Under the pieces are notes generated by a model. The model searched no databases, had not been told where the DNA came from, and worked only from the letters and a program-made list of their open reading frames with translations. This document shows, piece by piece, positions 23,438-32,189 of a stretch of 32,686 nucleotides of DNA (its first letter is position 1; the number at the start of each line of letters is the position of its first letter). The position numbers were made by a program, and so were the translations under genes. Origin of the DNA: RGIG529 sp963929765 (GTDB lineage: Bacteria > Bacillota > Clostridia > Oscillospirales > Oscillospiraceae); assembly GCA_963929765.1 (NCBI GenBank), contig CAWVKD010000058.1:1-32686 (forward strand), given 5' to 3'.

Positions 23438-23470
23438 GGAGCGCCGGTTCGGATTAATCCGTTGGGCTCC
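23438..23470 (+). promoter_or_regulatory. Stem-loop at the 5' end of the murD transcript
   Basis: GGAGC-CC (23438-23445, one G bulged) pairs with GGGCTCC (23464-23470). An inner stem CGGA/TCCG (23450-23453 with 23458-23461) continues it. It lies only a few bases after the predicted transcript start, has no T-tract, and is 32 nt before the murD start codon. It could protect the mRNA 5' end or bind a regulator. Inferred from base pairing only. Confidence 0.45.
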
Positions 23471-23502
23471 CAGAAGGTGATAATACAAAAGGAGGAAAAA
23501 CC

Positions 23503-24888
23503 ATGCGCTCCACGGTACAAGAATTTTTATCTTCCCTTAGAGGAAAACGAGTTGCGGTGATTGGAATTGGCGTAAGCAATACACCTCTTATCCATATGCT
23601 GCTTCGCGCAGGTATTTCTGTTACAGCGTGTGACAAGAATGATCGGCTACAGTTTGGAGAAGTAGCAGAAGAACTGGAAAGTTTGGGTGCCACATTGCAG
23701 CTCGGGGAAGATTATTTACAAAATTTGGATCAGGATGTTATTTTCCGCACACCTGGAATGCGGCCCGACCATCCCGCTTTGATGAAAGCAGCTGCCAATG
23801 GGAGTGTCATCACGTCAGAAATGGAAGTGTTTTTTGATGTTTGCCCCTGTCCTATTATTGCAGTAACAGGAAGTGACGGGAAGACCACCACAGCAACCAT
23901 TATTGCCAAGTTATTGGAAAAAACAGGGATCAACACTTATTTAGGCGGCAATATTGGGAAGCCGCTGCTTTCCCAAGCAGCTGATATGCTTCCGGAAGAT
24001 CGAGTAGTTCTGGAACTTTCTTCCTTCCAGTTGATGAGTATGAAAAGTAGCCCGGATATTGCAGTTATCACCAATTTGGCTCCAAATCATTTGGACGTAC
24101 ATCGTTCTATGGAGGAATATATCGCAGCCAAAGAGAATATTTTCCTCCACCAAGGGAGAAGTGGGACCCTTGTTTTGAATTATGATAATGATATCACCCG
24201 TTCCTTTGCGTCTAAGGCAAAGGGAAAAGTGGTATTTTTCGGACGGCTGAAAGCCCCAAAAGAAGGTGTTTATCTCCATAATAACAAAATTTCTTTCCGC
24301 AAAGGTGATAAGGTAAGACGTGTTTTAGAAACGTCGAGTATTTTGCTTCCAGGAGTGCATAATATTGAAAACTACATGGCTGCCATTGCAGCAGTTGACG
24401 GCTTGGTTCCGGACGAAATCATTCGGGAATTTGCCGCTTCTTTCCGGGGAGTGGAGCACCGCATTGAACTGGTTCGAAAACGCAATGGTGTATCTTTTTA
24501 TAACGATTCCATTGGGACCAGCCCAACACGTACCATTGCTGGTTTACGATCATTCCCAAGCCCTGTGATCTTGATTGCAGGCGGATATGACAAACATTTG
24601 CCTTTTGACGAGTTGGGGAAAGAAATTGTAGCCCATGTTAAAACACTGGTTTTAAACGGAGCTACAGCTGGCAGCATTCGTGATGCTGTAGAACATGCAC
24701 CAGGGTATCAAAAAGGAAAACCAGATATTATAAATTGCCATAATTTTGAAGCGGCTGTTTATGCGGCAGTTGCCGCAGCGAAAGAAGGAGATGTAGTATT
24801 GCTTTCTCCTGCCTGCGCTGCATTTGACCAGTTTAAAAACTTTGCAGAACGTGGTGCTACTTTTAAAAAAATCATTTATGAACTGTGA
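23503..24888 (+). CDS. murD: UDP-N-acetylmuramoyl-L-alanine--D-glutamate ligase
   Basis: MurD adds D-glutamate to the peptidoglycan precursor in the cytoplasm. The 461-residue protein has an N-terminal UDP-binding fold (KRVAVIGIGVSNTPL). The Mur ligase ATP site is GSDGKTTT (GKTTT at 126-130). NLAPNHLDVHRSMEEYIAAKENIF and the C-terminal NDSIGTSPTRTIAGL follow. AAAGGAGGAAAAACC precedes the ATG. It stands outside a division/cell-wall (dcw) cluster and has its own strong promoter, which is common in this group of Clostridia. Confidence 0.95.
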   Translation: MRSTVQEFLSSLRGKRVAVIGIGVSNTPLIHMLLRAGISVTACDKNDRLQFGEVAEELESLGATLQLGEDYLQNLDQDVIFRTPGMRPDHPALMKAAANGSVITSEMEVFFDVCPCPIIAVTGSDGKTTTATIIAKLLEKTGINTYLGGNIGKPLLSQAADMLPEDRVVLELSSFQLMSMKSSPDIAVITNLAPNHLDVHRSMEEYIAAKENIFLHQGRSGTLVLNYDNDITRSFASKAKGKVVFFGRLKAPKEGVYLHNNKISFRKGDKVRRVLETSSILLPGVHNIENYMAAIAAVDGLVPDEIIREFAASFRGVEHRIELVRKRNGVSFYNDSIGTSPTRTIAGLRSFPSPVILIAGGYDKHLPFDELGKEIVAHVKTLVLNGATAGSIRDAVEHAPGYQKGKPDIINCHNFEAAVYAAVAAAKEGDVVLLSPACAAFDQFKNFAERGATFKKIIYEL

Positions 24889-24898
24889 GTGTGTCAAG

Positions 24899-25930
24899 AT
24901 GGATATCAAAGCAACATTCAAGGCGCTGTGTGAGATTGGCGGGCCATCCGGTTTTGAAACAGGAGTGATTCAAAGTGCTTCTTCTTTTCTAAAACCTTTT
25001 GTAGATGAGACATGGATCGATCCTGCTGGGAACTTGGTTGGAGTGCGGCGCTGTGGGAAAAAGCAAGCAAAGCGTGTTTTGCTGGATGCTCATTTAGACG
25101 AAGTGGGCCTTATTGTCACGGGAATCGATCAGGGTTTTTTGCGGTTCCAAACCATTGGTGGAATTGATTTGCGTGTGTTGGTAGACTGTAAGGTAATGGT
25201 GTTGACAGACCCGCCTTTGCCAGGCGTTATCACCTGTTTGCCGCCTCATCTCCAAGACAAAGAACAATTTGATCAGACTCCCAGTTTGGAAAAACTGCTC
25301 ATAGATGTAGGCTTGTCTGCGGAAGAAGCGCAAAAGAGAATTCCTCTTGGAACACCTGTTGTATTTCATAGTACCTGTATTTCTCTGGGAGAGGATTTGA
25401 TTTGCGGGAAAGCGCTGGATGACCGTGCCGGTTTTGTGGCACTGCTGCGCACACTAGAACGACTGCAAGACAAAAAGCTCCCGGTGGACCTTTATGTTAT
25501 GGGAAGCACACAGGAAGAAGTAGGCGGACTGGGTGCAGGGAATGGAGCATATGCCATTGATCCCTACTGTGCTATAGCAGTAGATGTTACCTTTGGACAA
25601 ACGCCGGATACGCCAGGGGAAAAATCCTTTCCACTGGGAAGCGGTGCAGCCATAGGAGTGGGTCCCAATATGACACGTTGGATGTCACAGCGGTCGATTC
25701 AATTGGCAAAAGAGAGAGAAATCCCCTATCAAATAGAAGTGATGCCGGGAAGCTCTGGTACCAATGGTTGGGCAATACAGATTATAAGAGAAGGTATCGC
25801 CACAATGGTGGTAAGTTTGCCTGTTAAGCATATGCATACACCGGTAGAAATATTGGCGCTTTCTGATGTAGAAGCAGTGTCAGCTCTTTTGGAAGCGTTG
25901 ATTGAGTCGTTTGGGGAGGAAACACAATGA
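24899..25930 (+). CDS. M42 family metallopeptidase (first of a tandem pair)
   Basis: M42 enzymes are cobalt- or zinc-dependent aminopeptidases (TET or deblocking type, also glutamyl aminopeptidase). The 343-residue protein has the five-ligand set: H65 and D67 in DAHLDEVG, D174 in ALDDRAG, the catalytic E206 and E207 in QEEVGG, D229 in AVDVTFG, and H313 in HMHTPVE. I start at ATG 24899, 10 nt after the murD stop, so that the protein begins MDIKATFKALCEIGGPSGFE like relatives. A longer frame from 24824 lies inside murD. The ribosome site is weak. Its stop overlaps the next M42 gene as ATGA. Confidence 0.88.
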   Translation: MDIKATFKALCEIGGPSGFETGVIQSASSFLKPFVDETWIDPAGNLVGVRRCGKKQAKRVLLDAHLDEVGLIVTGIDQGFLRFQTIGGIDLRVLVDCKVMVLTDPPLPGVITCLPPHLQDKEQFDQTPSLEKLLIDVGLSAEEAQKRIPLGTPVVFHSTCISLGEDLICGKALDDRAGFVALLRTLERLQDKKLPVDLYVMGSTQEEVGGLGAGNGAYAIDPYCAIAVDVTFGQTPDTPGEKSFPLGSGAAIGVGPNMTRWMSQRSIQLAKEREIPYQIEVMPGSSGTNGWAIQIIREGIATMVVSLPVKHMHTPVEILALSDVEAVSALLEALIESFGEETQ

Positions 25931-26964
25931 ACACAATGCTTGATCAGCTGAAAAAACTATGTGCATGTAACGGTGTTTCTAGTTTTGAGGATGAAGTGAG
26001 AGAGTATCTTATGGAGCAAGTGACGCCATATGCAGACGATATCCGTGTGGACGCCATGGGAAATGTGATTGTCTTTAAAAAAGGAAATCGCCCTTGCGGT
26101 AAGAAGGTATTGCTGTCTGCACATATGGATGAAGTTGGCATGATCGTTCGGCATATTACAGAAGAAGGCTATTTAAAATTTGCTTTTGTTGGTGGTGTAG
26201 ACCGCAGGGTTATCTTGGGAAAACAAGTCTTTATTGGCCCATCCCGCATCCCAGGGATTGTAGGGTTAAAGCCACATCACTTGGTAGGCAAAGAAGAAGA
26301 AAAACGAGTTCCCAAAGCAGAAGATTTATATATCGATATTGGCGCTCGAAATCGAAAAGAGGCCGAAGAGAGGGTTTCTCTGGGAGAATATGTGGCATTT
26401 TCTTCGGAACAGGGTCCTTTGGGCGACCATTTGTTCCAGTCCAAGGCTATTGACGACCGTGCAGGTTGCGCTGTGTTGTTGCGTCTGATTCAAGAGCCGC
26501 TGCCTATAGATTGTACCTTTGCATTTACCGTTCAAGAGGAAGTTGGCACCCGTGGTGCTTTTGGAGCTGCTTTTTCTGAAAAACCAGAGGTTGCTTTGGT
26601 GGTAGAGGGTACAACCGCGGCTGATTTGCCAGGAGTACCTCCCCACAAACAAGTTTGCGCTTTGGGAAAAGGAGTGGTGATTCCCTTTATGGATGGAGGT
26701 ACCATTTACGATCGGGAACTTTACCATTTGCTAACGCAAATTGCAACGGAGAAAGACCTTCCATGGCAAACAAAACAATATATCTCTGGCGGTACAGATG
26801 CCAGAACCATCCAACGCAGTGGGGTTGGTGTCAAAACAGCTGGAATTGCAGTTGCAGTACGTTATCTACACGCCCCAACCAGCGTTGTTGACATCCAGGA
26901 TTTCGAAGGTTTGTATTTATTGGCACATGGATTTCTGGAGCAGATGGGCAGGATGTATGGATAA
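25927..26964 (+). CDS. M42 family metallopeptidase (second of a tandem pair)
   Basis: The 345-residue paralogue keeps all metal and catalytic positions: H66 and D68 in SAHMDEVG, D176 in IDDRAG, E204 and E205 in QEEVGT, E227 in VVEGTTAADLPG, and H315 in YLHAPTSV. The fifth ligand region differs from the first copy (EGTTAADLPG against DVTFGQTPD), so the two may differ in substrate. The proteins differ along much of their length, so the pair is old rather than a recent duplication. GGGGAGGAAACACA precedes the ATG, and the 4-bp overlap implies coupling. Confidence 0.9.
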   Translation: MNTMLDQLKKLCACNGVSSFEDEVREYLMEQVTPYADDIRVDAMGNVIVFKKGNRPCGKKVLLSAHMDEVGMIVRHITEEGYLKFAFVGGVDRRVILGKQVFIGPSRIPGIVGLKPHHLVGKEEEKRVPKAEDLYIDIGARNRKEAEERVSLGEYVAFSSEQGPLGDHLFQSKAIDDRAGCAVLLRLIQEPLPIDCTFAFTVQEEVGTRGAFGAAFSEKPEVALVVEGTTAADLPGVPPHKQVCALGKGVVIPFMDGGTIYDRELYHLLTQIATEKDLPWQTKQYISGGTDARTIQRSGVGVKTAGIAVAVRYLHAPTSVVDIQDFEGLYLLAHGFLEQMGRMYG

Positions 26965-27010
26965 ATACCTTTGCTGGATCGATGGTTAATGAAATGGAGA
27001 AAGGATTATT

Positions 27011-28279
27011 ATGAAAGAGGAACATAATCACCCGCTGGGCCTCTCTCCCAAAGTGTTGGATTTGGCAGAGCGGGCAGAGGCAGATCTGCAAACAATATGG
27101 AAACGTATTGATGAGATTGCCTTTCAAAACACGCAAAAAGTGCTGGCGGCATTTCAGAAGTATAAAGTATCTGACGGTTGTTTTGCCGGAACCACAGGAT
27201 ATGGATATGATGATAAAGGAAGGGACGTACTGGATCAGATATATGCAGAAGTATTTCGTGCAGAAGCGGCTTTGGTGAGAATCGGTTTTGTAAACGGAAC
27301 ACACGCCATTACCAGTGCGTTATTTGGTGTTTTGAGGCCGGGAGATACCCTTGTATCCGTCACAGGAGCGCCATACGACACATTACTTGGGGTGATCAAT
27401 GGGACAGGCACAGGTTCTTTAAAGGAATTTGGCGTCCAGTATAGCCAGGTAGAACTGTTGGAGGATGGCAGTCCGGACATTCCAGCTATTTTAAAGGCGG
27501 TGGCAGGAGAATCGGTCAAGGTGGTGTTGATATCCCGCTCACGAGGATATTCGACACGGCCCTCTTTGCAGATCAAACAGATCAAGATATTATGTGAAGA
27601 GATTCGCAAGGCCAACTCCAAAGCTGTGATTTTGGTGGACAACTGCTATGGTGAATTTGTAGAGCTTCAAGAACCGATAGAAGTAGGGGCAGATCTCATC
27701 GCGGGGTCTTTGATCAAAAACCCGGGTGGCGGAATCGCGCCAACAGGAGGTTATATTGCCGGCCGAAAGGATCTGGTTTCCTTGGCAGCGATGCGCCTGA
27801 CTGCTCCGGGAATCGGAGGGGAGTGTGGTTCGACCATTGGGCAAAACCGTCTGCTGTATCAAGGATTCTTTTTAGCGCCCCATGTTGTAGCACAGGCAGT
27901 GAAAACTGCGGTTTTTACCGCTAAAATGATGGAGCTTCTCGGATACCACACAGATCCTGCGTCAGATGCCAGTCGAACCGACATTGTACAAACCATCTCG
28001 TTCGGTGAACGGGAATCCGTCTGCCGGTTCTGCAAGGGAATTCAAATGGGTGCGCCAGTCGATTCGTTTGTAACACCGGAACCATGGGATATGCCAGGAT
28101 ACGATTGCCAAGTAATCATGGCAGCTGGTGCATTTATCCAAGGTGCTTCCATTGAGCTGTCATGTGACGCACCGATGCGAGAACCATATTTAGCCTATTT
28201 ACAAGGAGGATTGACATACGAGTCAGGGAAAACAGGTGTTTTACTTGCGGTTCAGCAATTGTTAACAGGACAAGAATAA
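27011..28279 (+). CDS. Methionine gamma-lyase-like PLP protein ('aluminium resistance' family)
   Basis: The 422-residue protein belongs to the Met_gamma_lyase (PF06838-type) family. These are fold type I PLP enzymes often labelled aluminium resistance protein; the reaction is not settled for most. The PLP lysine is K236 in GSLIKNPGGG. Other family stretches are GYGYDDKGRDVLD near 57-69, GTHAITSALFGVLRPGD, VDNCYGEFVE with the cofactor aspartate, and TAPGIGGECGS. AGAAAGGATTATT precedes the ATG. Its neighbours (M42 peptidases, yunB, ligA) give no pathway. Confidence 0.9.
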   Translation: MKEEHNHPLGLSPKVLDLAERAEADLQTIWKRIDEIAFQNTQKVLAAFQKYKVSDGCFAGTTGYGYDDKGRDVLDQIYAEVFRAEAALVRIGFVNGTHAITSALFGVLRPGDTLVSVTGAPYDTLLGVINGTGTGSLKEFGVQYSQVELLEDGSPDIPAILKAVAGESVKVVLISRSRGYSTRPSLQIKQIKILCEEIRKANSKAVILVDNCYGEFVELQEPIEVGADLIAGSLIKNPGGGIAPTGGYIAGRKDLVSLAAMRLTAPGIGGECGSTIGQNRLLYQGFFLAPHVVAQAVKTAVFTAKMMELLGYHTDPASDASRTDIVQTISFGERESVCRFCKGIQMGAPVDSFVTPEPWDMPGYDCQVIMAAGAFIQGASIELSCDAPMREPYLAYLQGGLTYESGKTGVLLAVQQLLTGQE

Positions 28280-28284
28280 AGTCG

Positions 28285-28314
28285 GAATAGCACAAGCTGG
28301 TGTCTGCATACAGT
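28285..28314 (+). promoter_or_regulatory. Sigma-E-like sporulation promoter of yunB
   Basis: The -35-like GAATAGC (28285-28291), a 15-nt spacer and -10 CATACAGT (28307-28314) have the same form and spacing as the cwlD promoter, with an identical CATACAGTG. The predicted start near 28321 leaves a short leader with GGGGGTGA at 28323-28330. yunB is sigma-E dependent in Bacillus subtilis, which fits. Confidence 0.6.
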
Positions 28315-28337
28315 GGAATATGGGGGGTGACCTGCAT

Positions 28338-29075
28338 ATGTCCCGAATGATTGCTAGGCGCCGTTGGAGACGGCCGCCGCCTGTGCGTCGGCCACTTACG
28401 TTGAAAAGACGTGTCACTCGCTGGGTCAGTTTCCTGCTTGGTTTTTTGGTGCTCTGCATTGTGATCATTCAATGGAGACTTCGGCCTTTGATGATAAGCC
28501 TGGCAGATGCGAGAGTATCAGGCTTGGTGATGGATGCCATTGAAACATCGATAATGCAGGAATTGTCAAGTGAAACCGTTTCTTACGAAGATTTGATCCA
28601 ATTTGAAAAAGATGAGGAAGGGAATATTACAGCATTAAAAAGCAATATGACAGGACTAACCCAAGTTCGATATCGTTTGGTTTCCAATCTGGTGGAGGAT
28701 TTATCTGATTTAACTTCAACAGAAATAGGAATACCAATCGGAAATTTAACAGGGAATGCATTTCTTTCAGGTTTGGGACCAGAGATTCCGGTGCGCATTG
28801 TATCCATTGGTTCTGTGAAATCCGGATTTGACAATTCCTTTCACTCAACTGCAATCAATCAAACGATCCATAAAATCTTGTTTCACATTACAGTGGAAGT
28901 GCGCATTTTATTGCCTGGTGGGGTAACAAGTACAACGGTAGAGAGTACAGTTAACATTGCAGAAACCGTCATCGTTGGCACGGTACCAGACAGTTACACT
29001 TACTTTAGCCAGTTTGATACGGTAAAAGAAGCTTCCGAAGCATATTTCGACTATGGTTCGGAGTTGGAAGAATAG
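28338..29075 (+). CDS. yunB: Sporulation protein YunB
   Basis: The 245-residue protein matches YunB in layout. A very basic N-terminus (RRRWRRPPPVRRPLTLKRR) is followed by one membrane segment (about residues 31-51, WVSFLLGFLVLCIVIIQW). An extracytoplasmic domain contains ADARVSGLVMDAIETSI, TGLTQVRYRLVSNL, EIGIPIGNLTGNAFLSGLGP and FHSTAINQTIHKILFHI. In Bacillus it is required for efficient sporulation but its molecular task is unknown. ATG 28338 has GGGGGTGA at 8 nt. The ATG at 28320 lies on the ribosome site and is not used. It is followed by ligA after 20 nt. Confidence 0.85.
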   Translation: MSRMIARRRWRRPPPVRRPLTLKRRVTRWVSFLLGFLVLCIVIIQWRLRPLMISLADARVSGLVMDAIETSIMQELSSETVSYEDLIQFEKDEEGNITALKSNMTGLTQVRYRLVSNLVEDLSDLTSTEIGIPIGNLTGNAFLSGLGPEIPVRIVSIGSVKSGFDNSFHSTAINQTIHKILFHITVEVRILLPGGVTSTTVESTVNIAETVIVGTVPDSYTYFSQFDTVKEASEAYFDYGSELEE

Positions 29076-29095
29076 CAAGAAGGAGAAGCTGTTCT

Positions 29096-31084
29096 ATGGA
29101 TGTGACAACAGAAATTCAAAAGTTGCGAAAAACATTGGAAGAACATAATTACCATTATTACGTCAAAGACGATCCTGTTATTTCAGATTATGAGTATGAT
29201 CAATTGATGCGTCGCTTAATTCAGCTGGAAGAGGAGAATCCGGAGCTTATTACTCCGGATTCTCCTACACAACGAGTGGGTGGCAAGGCACTTTCTGCTT
29301 TTGCACAGGTTAGGCATCGTGTTCCACTGGAAAGCCTGCAAGACGTGTTTTCTGTTGAGGAATTATTGGCATTTGATCAGCGTGTTAAAAATCAAATACC
29401 TGATCCAGTATATGTGGTAGAGCCTAAAGTAGACGGACTATCGGTGGCATTAGAGTATGAAAATGGCCGTTTGGTGCGAGGAGCCACCAGGGGAGACGGT
29501 GTCATTGGCGAGGATGTAACAGAGAATTTAAAGACCATTGGGTCAATACCATTGCGCATTGAGCATGCACCTTCTGTTTTAGTGGTCAGAGGTGAGGTGT
29601 ATATGCCTCGTAAAGTCTTCGAACAGCTGAATCAAGAGAGAGAGCTGGCGGAATTGCCTCTCTTTGCCAATCCTCGCAATGCTGCTGCTGGATCATTGCG
29701 GCAATTAGACCCTCAAATAGCTGCTGAGCGCCATTTGGATATTGCTATCTTCAATATCCAAGAGGCAGAAGGGCTCACATTTGAAACTCATATAGAAACA
29801 CTTTCCTATTTGGAACAGAGGCACTTTAAAGTGATCGAACATCATTTGTGCAAAGATATTCAAGAAGCGGCACAGTGGATTGAAACCATAGGCCAACAAA
29901 GGGAACGGTTTTCCCATGAAATTGATGGCGCTGTAGTCAAATTAAATGATTTGAGGGGAAGATCTCTTCTTGGCAGCACAGCAAAATTCCCACGTTGGGC
30001 AGCTGCTTTTAAATATCCACCAGAAGAGAAGCCATCTCGTGTCAAGGAGATAGTGGTTCAGGTGGGACGTACTGGTGTGTTGACGCCAAAAGCAGTGGTA
30101 GAGCCTGTTCGTCTAGCAGGAACAACCGTGACCAAAGCTACATTGCATAATCAAGATTTTATTTCTGACAAAGATATTCGGGTGGGGGATACCGTTTTGC
30201 TGCGGAAGGCAGGAGAGATTATACCAGAAGTCATTTCTGTATTATTGGACCAGAGACCGGAAGGCACGGTTCCCTATCATTTACCAGATAGCTGCCCTGT
30301 TTGCGGAGCGCCGGTGCGTCGTGATGCAGAAGGGGCAGCATACCGGTGCACCGGGGCAGAATGTCCAGCACAATTGGTTCGTCATGTAGTCCATTTTGCA
30401 TCTCGAGATGCAATGGATATTGAGGGATTGGGACCTGCAGTGGCAGAGAGTCTGATGGCATCTGGTTTGATCCATTCGGTAGGTGATTTGTATGATCTGA
30501 CGGTAGAACAAGTGGCTGCTCTGGAACGGATGGGACAAAAATCAGCTGAGAATTTAATCCTTTCCATTCAACACTCCAAAAAGCAAGATCTCTCTCGACT
30601 GGTCTATGCATTGGGAATCCGGCAAGTAGGGCAAAAAGCAGCGGCTATCTTGGCTTTGCACTTTCAAACATTATCTCGTTTAGAACATGCAGATTTAGAG
30701 ACGTTAATGTCGATTCATGAAATCGGAGCAGTAACATCAGAGTATATTGTTGACTGGTTTTCCAGTGAACAGTCTCGGCATTTGCTCTCTCTGTTAAGAA
30801 AAGCTGGTGTCAATGAGACGACGACACTCCGGGCAAAAGAAAATCAGCCTCTTTCCGGGAAAATATTTGTTTTAACAGGAACATTAGAAATGTATACAAG
30901 GGACAAGGCAAAGGCCGCTATTGAAGCACTGGGCGGAACTGTTTCAAGCTCGGTTTCTAAAAAAACCAGCTATGTTGTTGCAGGAGAAAATCCCGGGTCC
31001 AAATTCAATAAAGCTCAAGAGCTTGGCATTCCCATCTTAAATGAAGGTGCATTTCAGCAATTATTGGAACAAAACAAAGGTTAA
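29096..31084 (+). CDS. ligA: NAD-dependent DNA ligase LigA
   Basis: LigA seals nicks in replication and repair, using NAD. The 662-residue protein has the Ia domain (YHYYVKDDPVISDYEYD) and the adenylation motif KVDG with K111. An OB fold has GRTGVLTPKAVVEPVRLAGT and a four-Cys zinc finger has CPVCGAPVRR...CTGAECPAQ. Helix-hairpin-helix repeats (MDIEGLGPAVAESL, ERMGQKSAENLI, GIRQVGQKAA) and a C-terminal BRCT domain (PLSGKIFVLTGTLEMYTRDKAK...) follow. The ATG follows AAGAAGGAGAAG. A perfect bidirectional terminator follows. Confidence 0.97.
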   Translation: MDVTTEIQKLRKTLEEHNYHYYVKDDPVISDYEYDQLMRRLIQLEEENPELITPDSPTQRVGGKALSAFAQVRHRVPLESLQDVFSVEELLAFDQRVKNQIPDPVYVVEPKVDGLSVALEYENGRLVRGATRGDGVIGEDVTENLKTIGSIPLRIEHAPSVLVVRGEVYMPRKVFEQLNQERELAELPLFANPRNAAAGSLRQLDPQIAAERHLDIAIFNIQEAEGLTFETHIETLSYLEQRHFKVIEHHLCKDIQEAAQWIETIGQQRERFSHEIDGAVVKLNDLRGRSLLGSTAKFPRWAAAFKYPPEEKPSRVKEIVVQVGRTGVLTPKAVVEPVRLAGTTVTKATLHNQDFISDKDIRVGDTVLLRKAGEIIPEVISVLLDQRPEGTVPYHLPDSCPVCGAPVRRDAEGAAYRCTGAECPAQLVRHVVHFASRDAMDIEGLGPAVAESLMASGLIHSVGDLYDLTVEQVAALERMGQKSAENLILSIQHSKKQDLSRLVYALGIRQVGQKAAAILALHFQTLSRLEHADLETLMSIHEIGAVTSEYIVDWFSSEQSRHLLSLLRKAGVNETTTLRAKENQPLSGKIFVLTGTLEMYTRDKAKAAIEALGGTVSSSVSKKTSYVVAGENPGSKFNKAQELGIPILNEGAFQQLLEQNKG

Positions 31085-31104
31085 ATATCCCATACTTTGT
31101 CTAT

Positions 31105-31152
31105 AAAAAAGGAGAAGGCAATGACACTGTCGTCATTGCCTTCTCCTTTTTT
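31105..31152. terminator. Bidirectional terminator between ligA and the EamA gene
   Basis: Arms 31105-31125 and 31132-31152 are a perfect 21-bp inverted repeat with a 6-nt loop. The outer part is A6/T6, so each strand ends in a T-run. It separates convergent genes. Confidence 0.92.
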
Positions 31153-31176
31153 GGTTTGAATCTACTTATTCCATGT

Positions 31177-32046
31177 TTATTGTTGCTTTTGTGTGATACG
31201 AAATAGGAGCAGACCAAAAAGGATGATAGAGCCACCAACGATAGTCGACAAATGGGGCACTTCTATGATCAAAAGGAACCCCAGCAATGTGGAAAAGAAA
31301 GGAGTTAAAAACATGTAATTGGTTACAGTGCTGGTTTGTTGTGCCAAAGATAAAGCATTTGACCAAAAGACGTATCCCAATGCACTGGGGAAAATACCCA
31401 TGAAAATAACCGCCAAAAGAGGAGCGGGAGGGGCTTGTATGATTTGAGAAATAGCTTCTTTTGAAAAAAAGGAAAGCAAGATTGTCCCTGCAAAAATACT
31501 GTAGGCGGTAACTTGAAGAGGAGAGTAGGTGCGGGTTAAGTAACGCTGTAAAATATTATAGCAGCTGATCAACAAGGATGCTGCAAGAGTCCACAGAATG
31601 CCAATTTCCACGGAGAAGATGCCATTCCATAGAGTGAGAACAAGAATGCCACAAAATTCAATGGCAATTGCCACCCAGCTGGTGATTCGCATAGATTCTT
31701 TCAGGAACAATACAGCAAGAAGTGCTGTTAAAATAGGAGCAGTTGCAATGAGAATGCTACTCGTTGCAGAAGAAAGTGTTTCCAATCCTTTATTAAAGGT
31801 GATCATGTAGAAAAAAAAACCTACCGCACCGGTCACAAAGAAGAGGGGAATATCACGCAGCGCAGGCAAAGGAATTTTTTTGATCCACACAATGGGGATC
31901 AAAATGATACTGGCAATGGCATAGCGCAAAAATCCAACGGCATTGGCAGAGAAAGAGGAAAGAGCTATTTTGGTCAAAGCAAATCCGCTGGCCCACAATA
32001 GAATGGTAAAGAAAGAAAACAGATGCACAGATAGCTGCCGTTTCAT
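31177..32046 (-). CDS. EamA/DMT family transporter
   Basis: The 289-residue membrane protein has about ten helices and two EamA repeats of about 140 residues each. Characteristic stretches are ILLWASGFALTKIAL, FLRYAIASIILIP, the helix with TSSILIATAPILTALLAVLFLKE, and, in the second repeat, GIFPSALGYVFWSNAL and LTPFFSTLLGFLLI. It is a likely exporter of metabolites, but the substrate cannot be told. The ATG (32046-32044) has AAAGGAGTT about 6 nt upstream. A T9 run in the coding strand (31819-31811), coding for FFF, is a possible slippage site. Confidence 0.9.
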   Translation of the reverse strand: MKRQLSVHLFSFFTILLWASGFALTKIALSSFSANAVGFLRYAIASIILIPIVWIKKIPLPALRDIPLFFVTGAVGFFFYMITFNKGLETLSSATSSILIATAPILTALLAVLFLKESMRITSWVAIAIEFCGILVLTLWNGIFSVEIGILWTLAASLLISCYNILQRYLTRTYSPLQVTAYSIFAGTILLSFFSKEAISQIIQAPPAPLLAVIFMGIFPSALGYVFWSNALSLAQQTSTVTNYMFLTPFFSTLLGFLLIIEVPHLSTIVGGSIILFGLLLFRITQKQQ

Positions 32047-32099
32047 ATAGAACTCCTTTGTTGCTTTTGATAGGATTGATATAGGGTATCCTTTCTATC

Positions 32100-32127
32100 A
32101 TTATAGTGGAAATGGAAAAAAGGACAA
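32100..32127 (-). promoter_or_regulatory. Promoter of the EamA gene
   Basis: On the minus strand, TTGTCC (32127-32122), a 16-nt spacer and a perfect TATAAT (32105-32100) lie about 55 nt upstream of the ATG. The -35 is weak and the -10 perfect. It follows the terminator of the upstream minus-strand gene. Confidence 0.6.
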
Positions 32128-32140
32128 GAGGGAAAAGAAA

Positions 32141-32189
32141 AAGAAACCATTCAGCCGCAAGCATAACGCTTGCGGCTGAATGGTTTCTT
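32141..32189 (-). terminator. Terminator of the cotJC-like gene
   Basis: Arms 32141-32162 and 32168-32189 are a perfect 22-bp inverted repeat with a 5-nt loop. On the minus strand it is followed by a T-rich tract (TTTTTCTTTTCC). The stem overlaps the gene's stop codon. Confidence 0.9.

Noticed and set aside
23503..24888. Possible horizontal transfer of murD because it stands outside a cell-wall cluster
   Set aside because: Base composition and ribosome site match the neighbours, and a separate murD is common in this group.
26831..27304. 157-residue minus-strand ORF across the second M42 gene and the PLP enzyme
   Set aside because: Antisense shadow of two well-supported genes; no recognisable domain.
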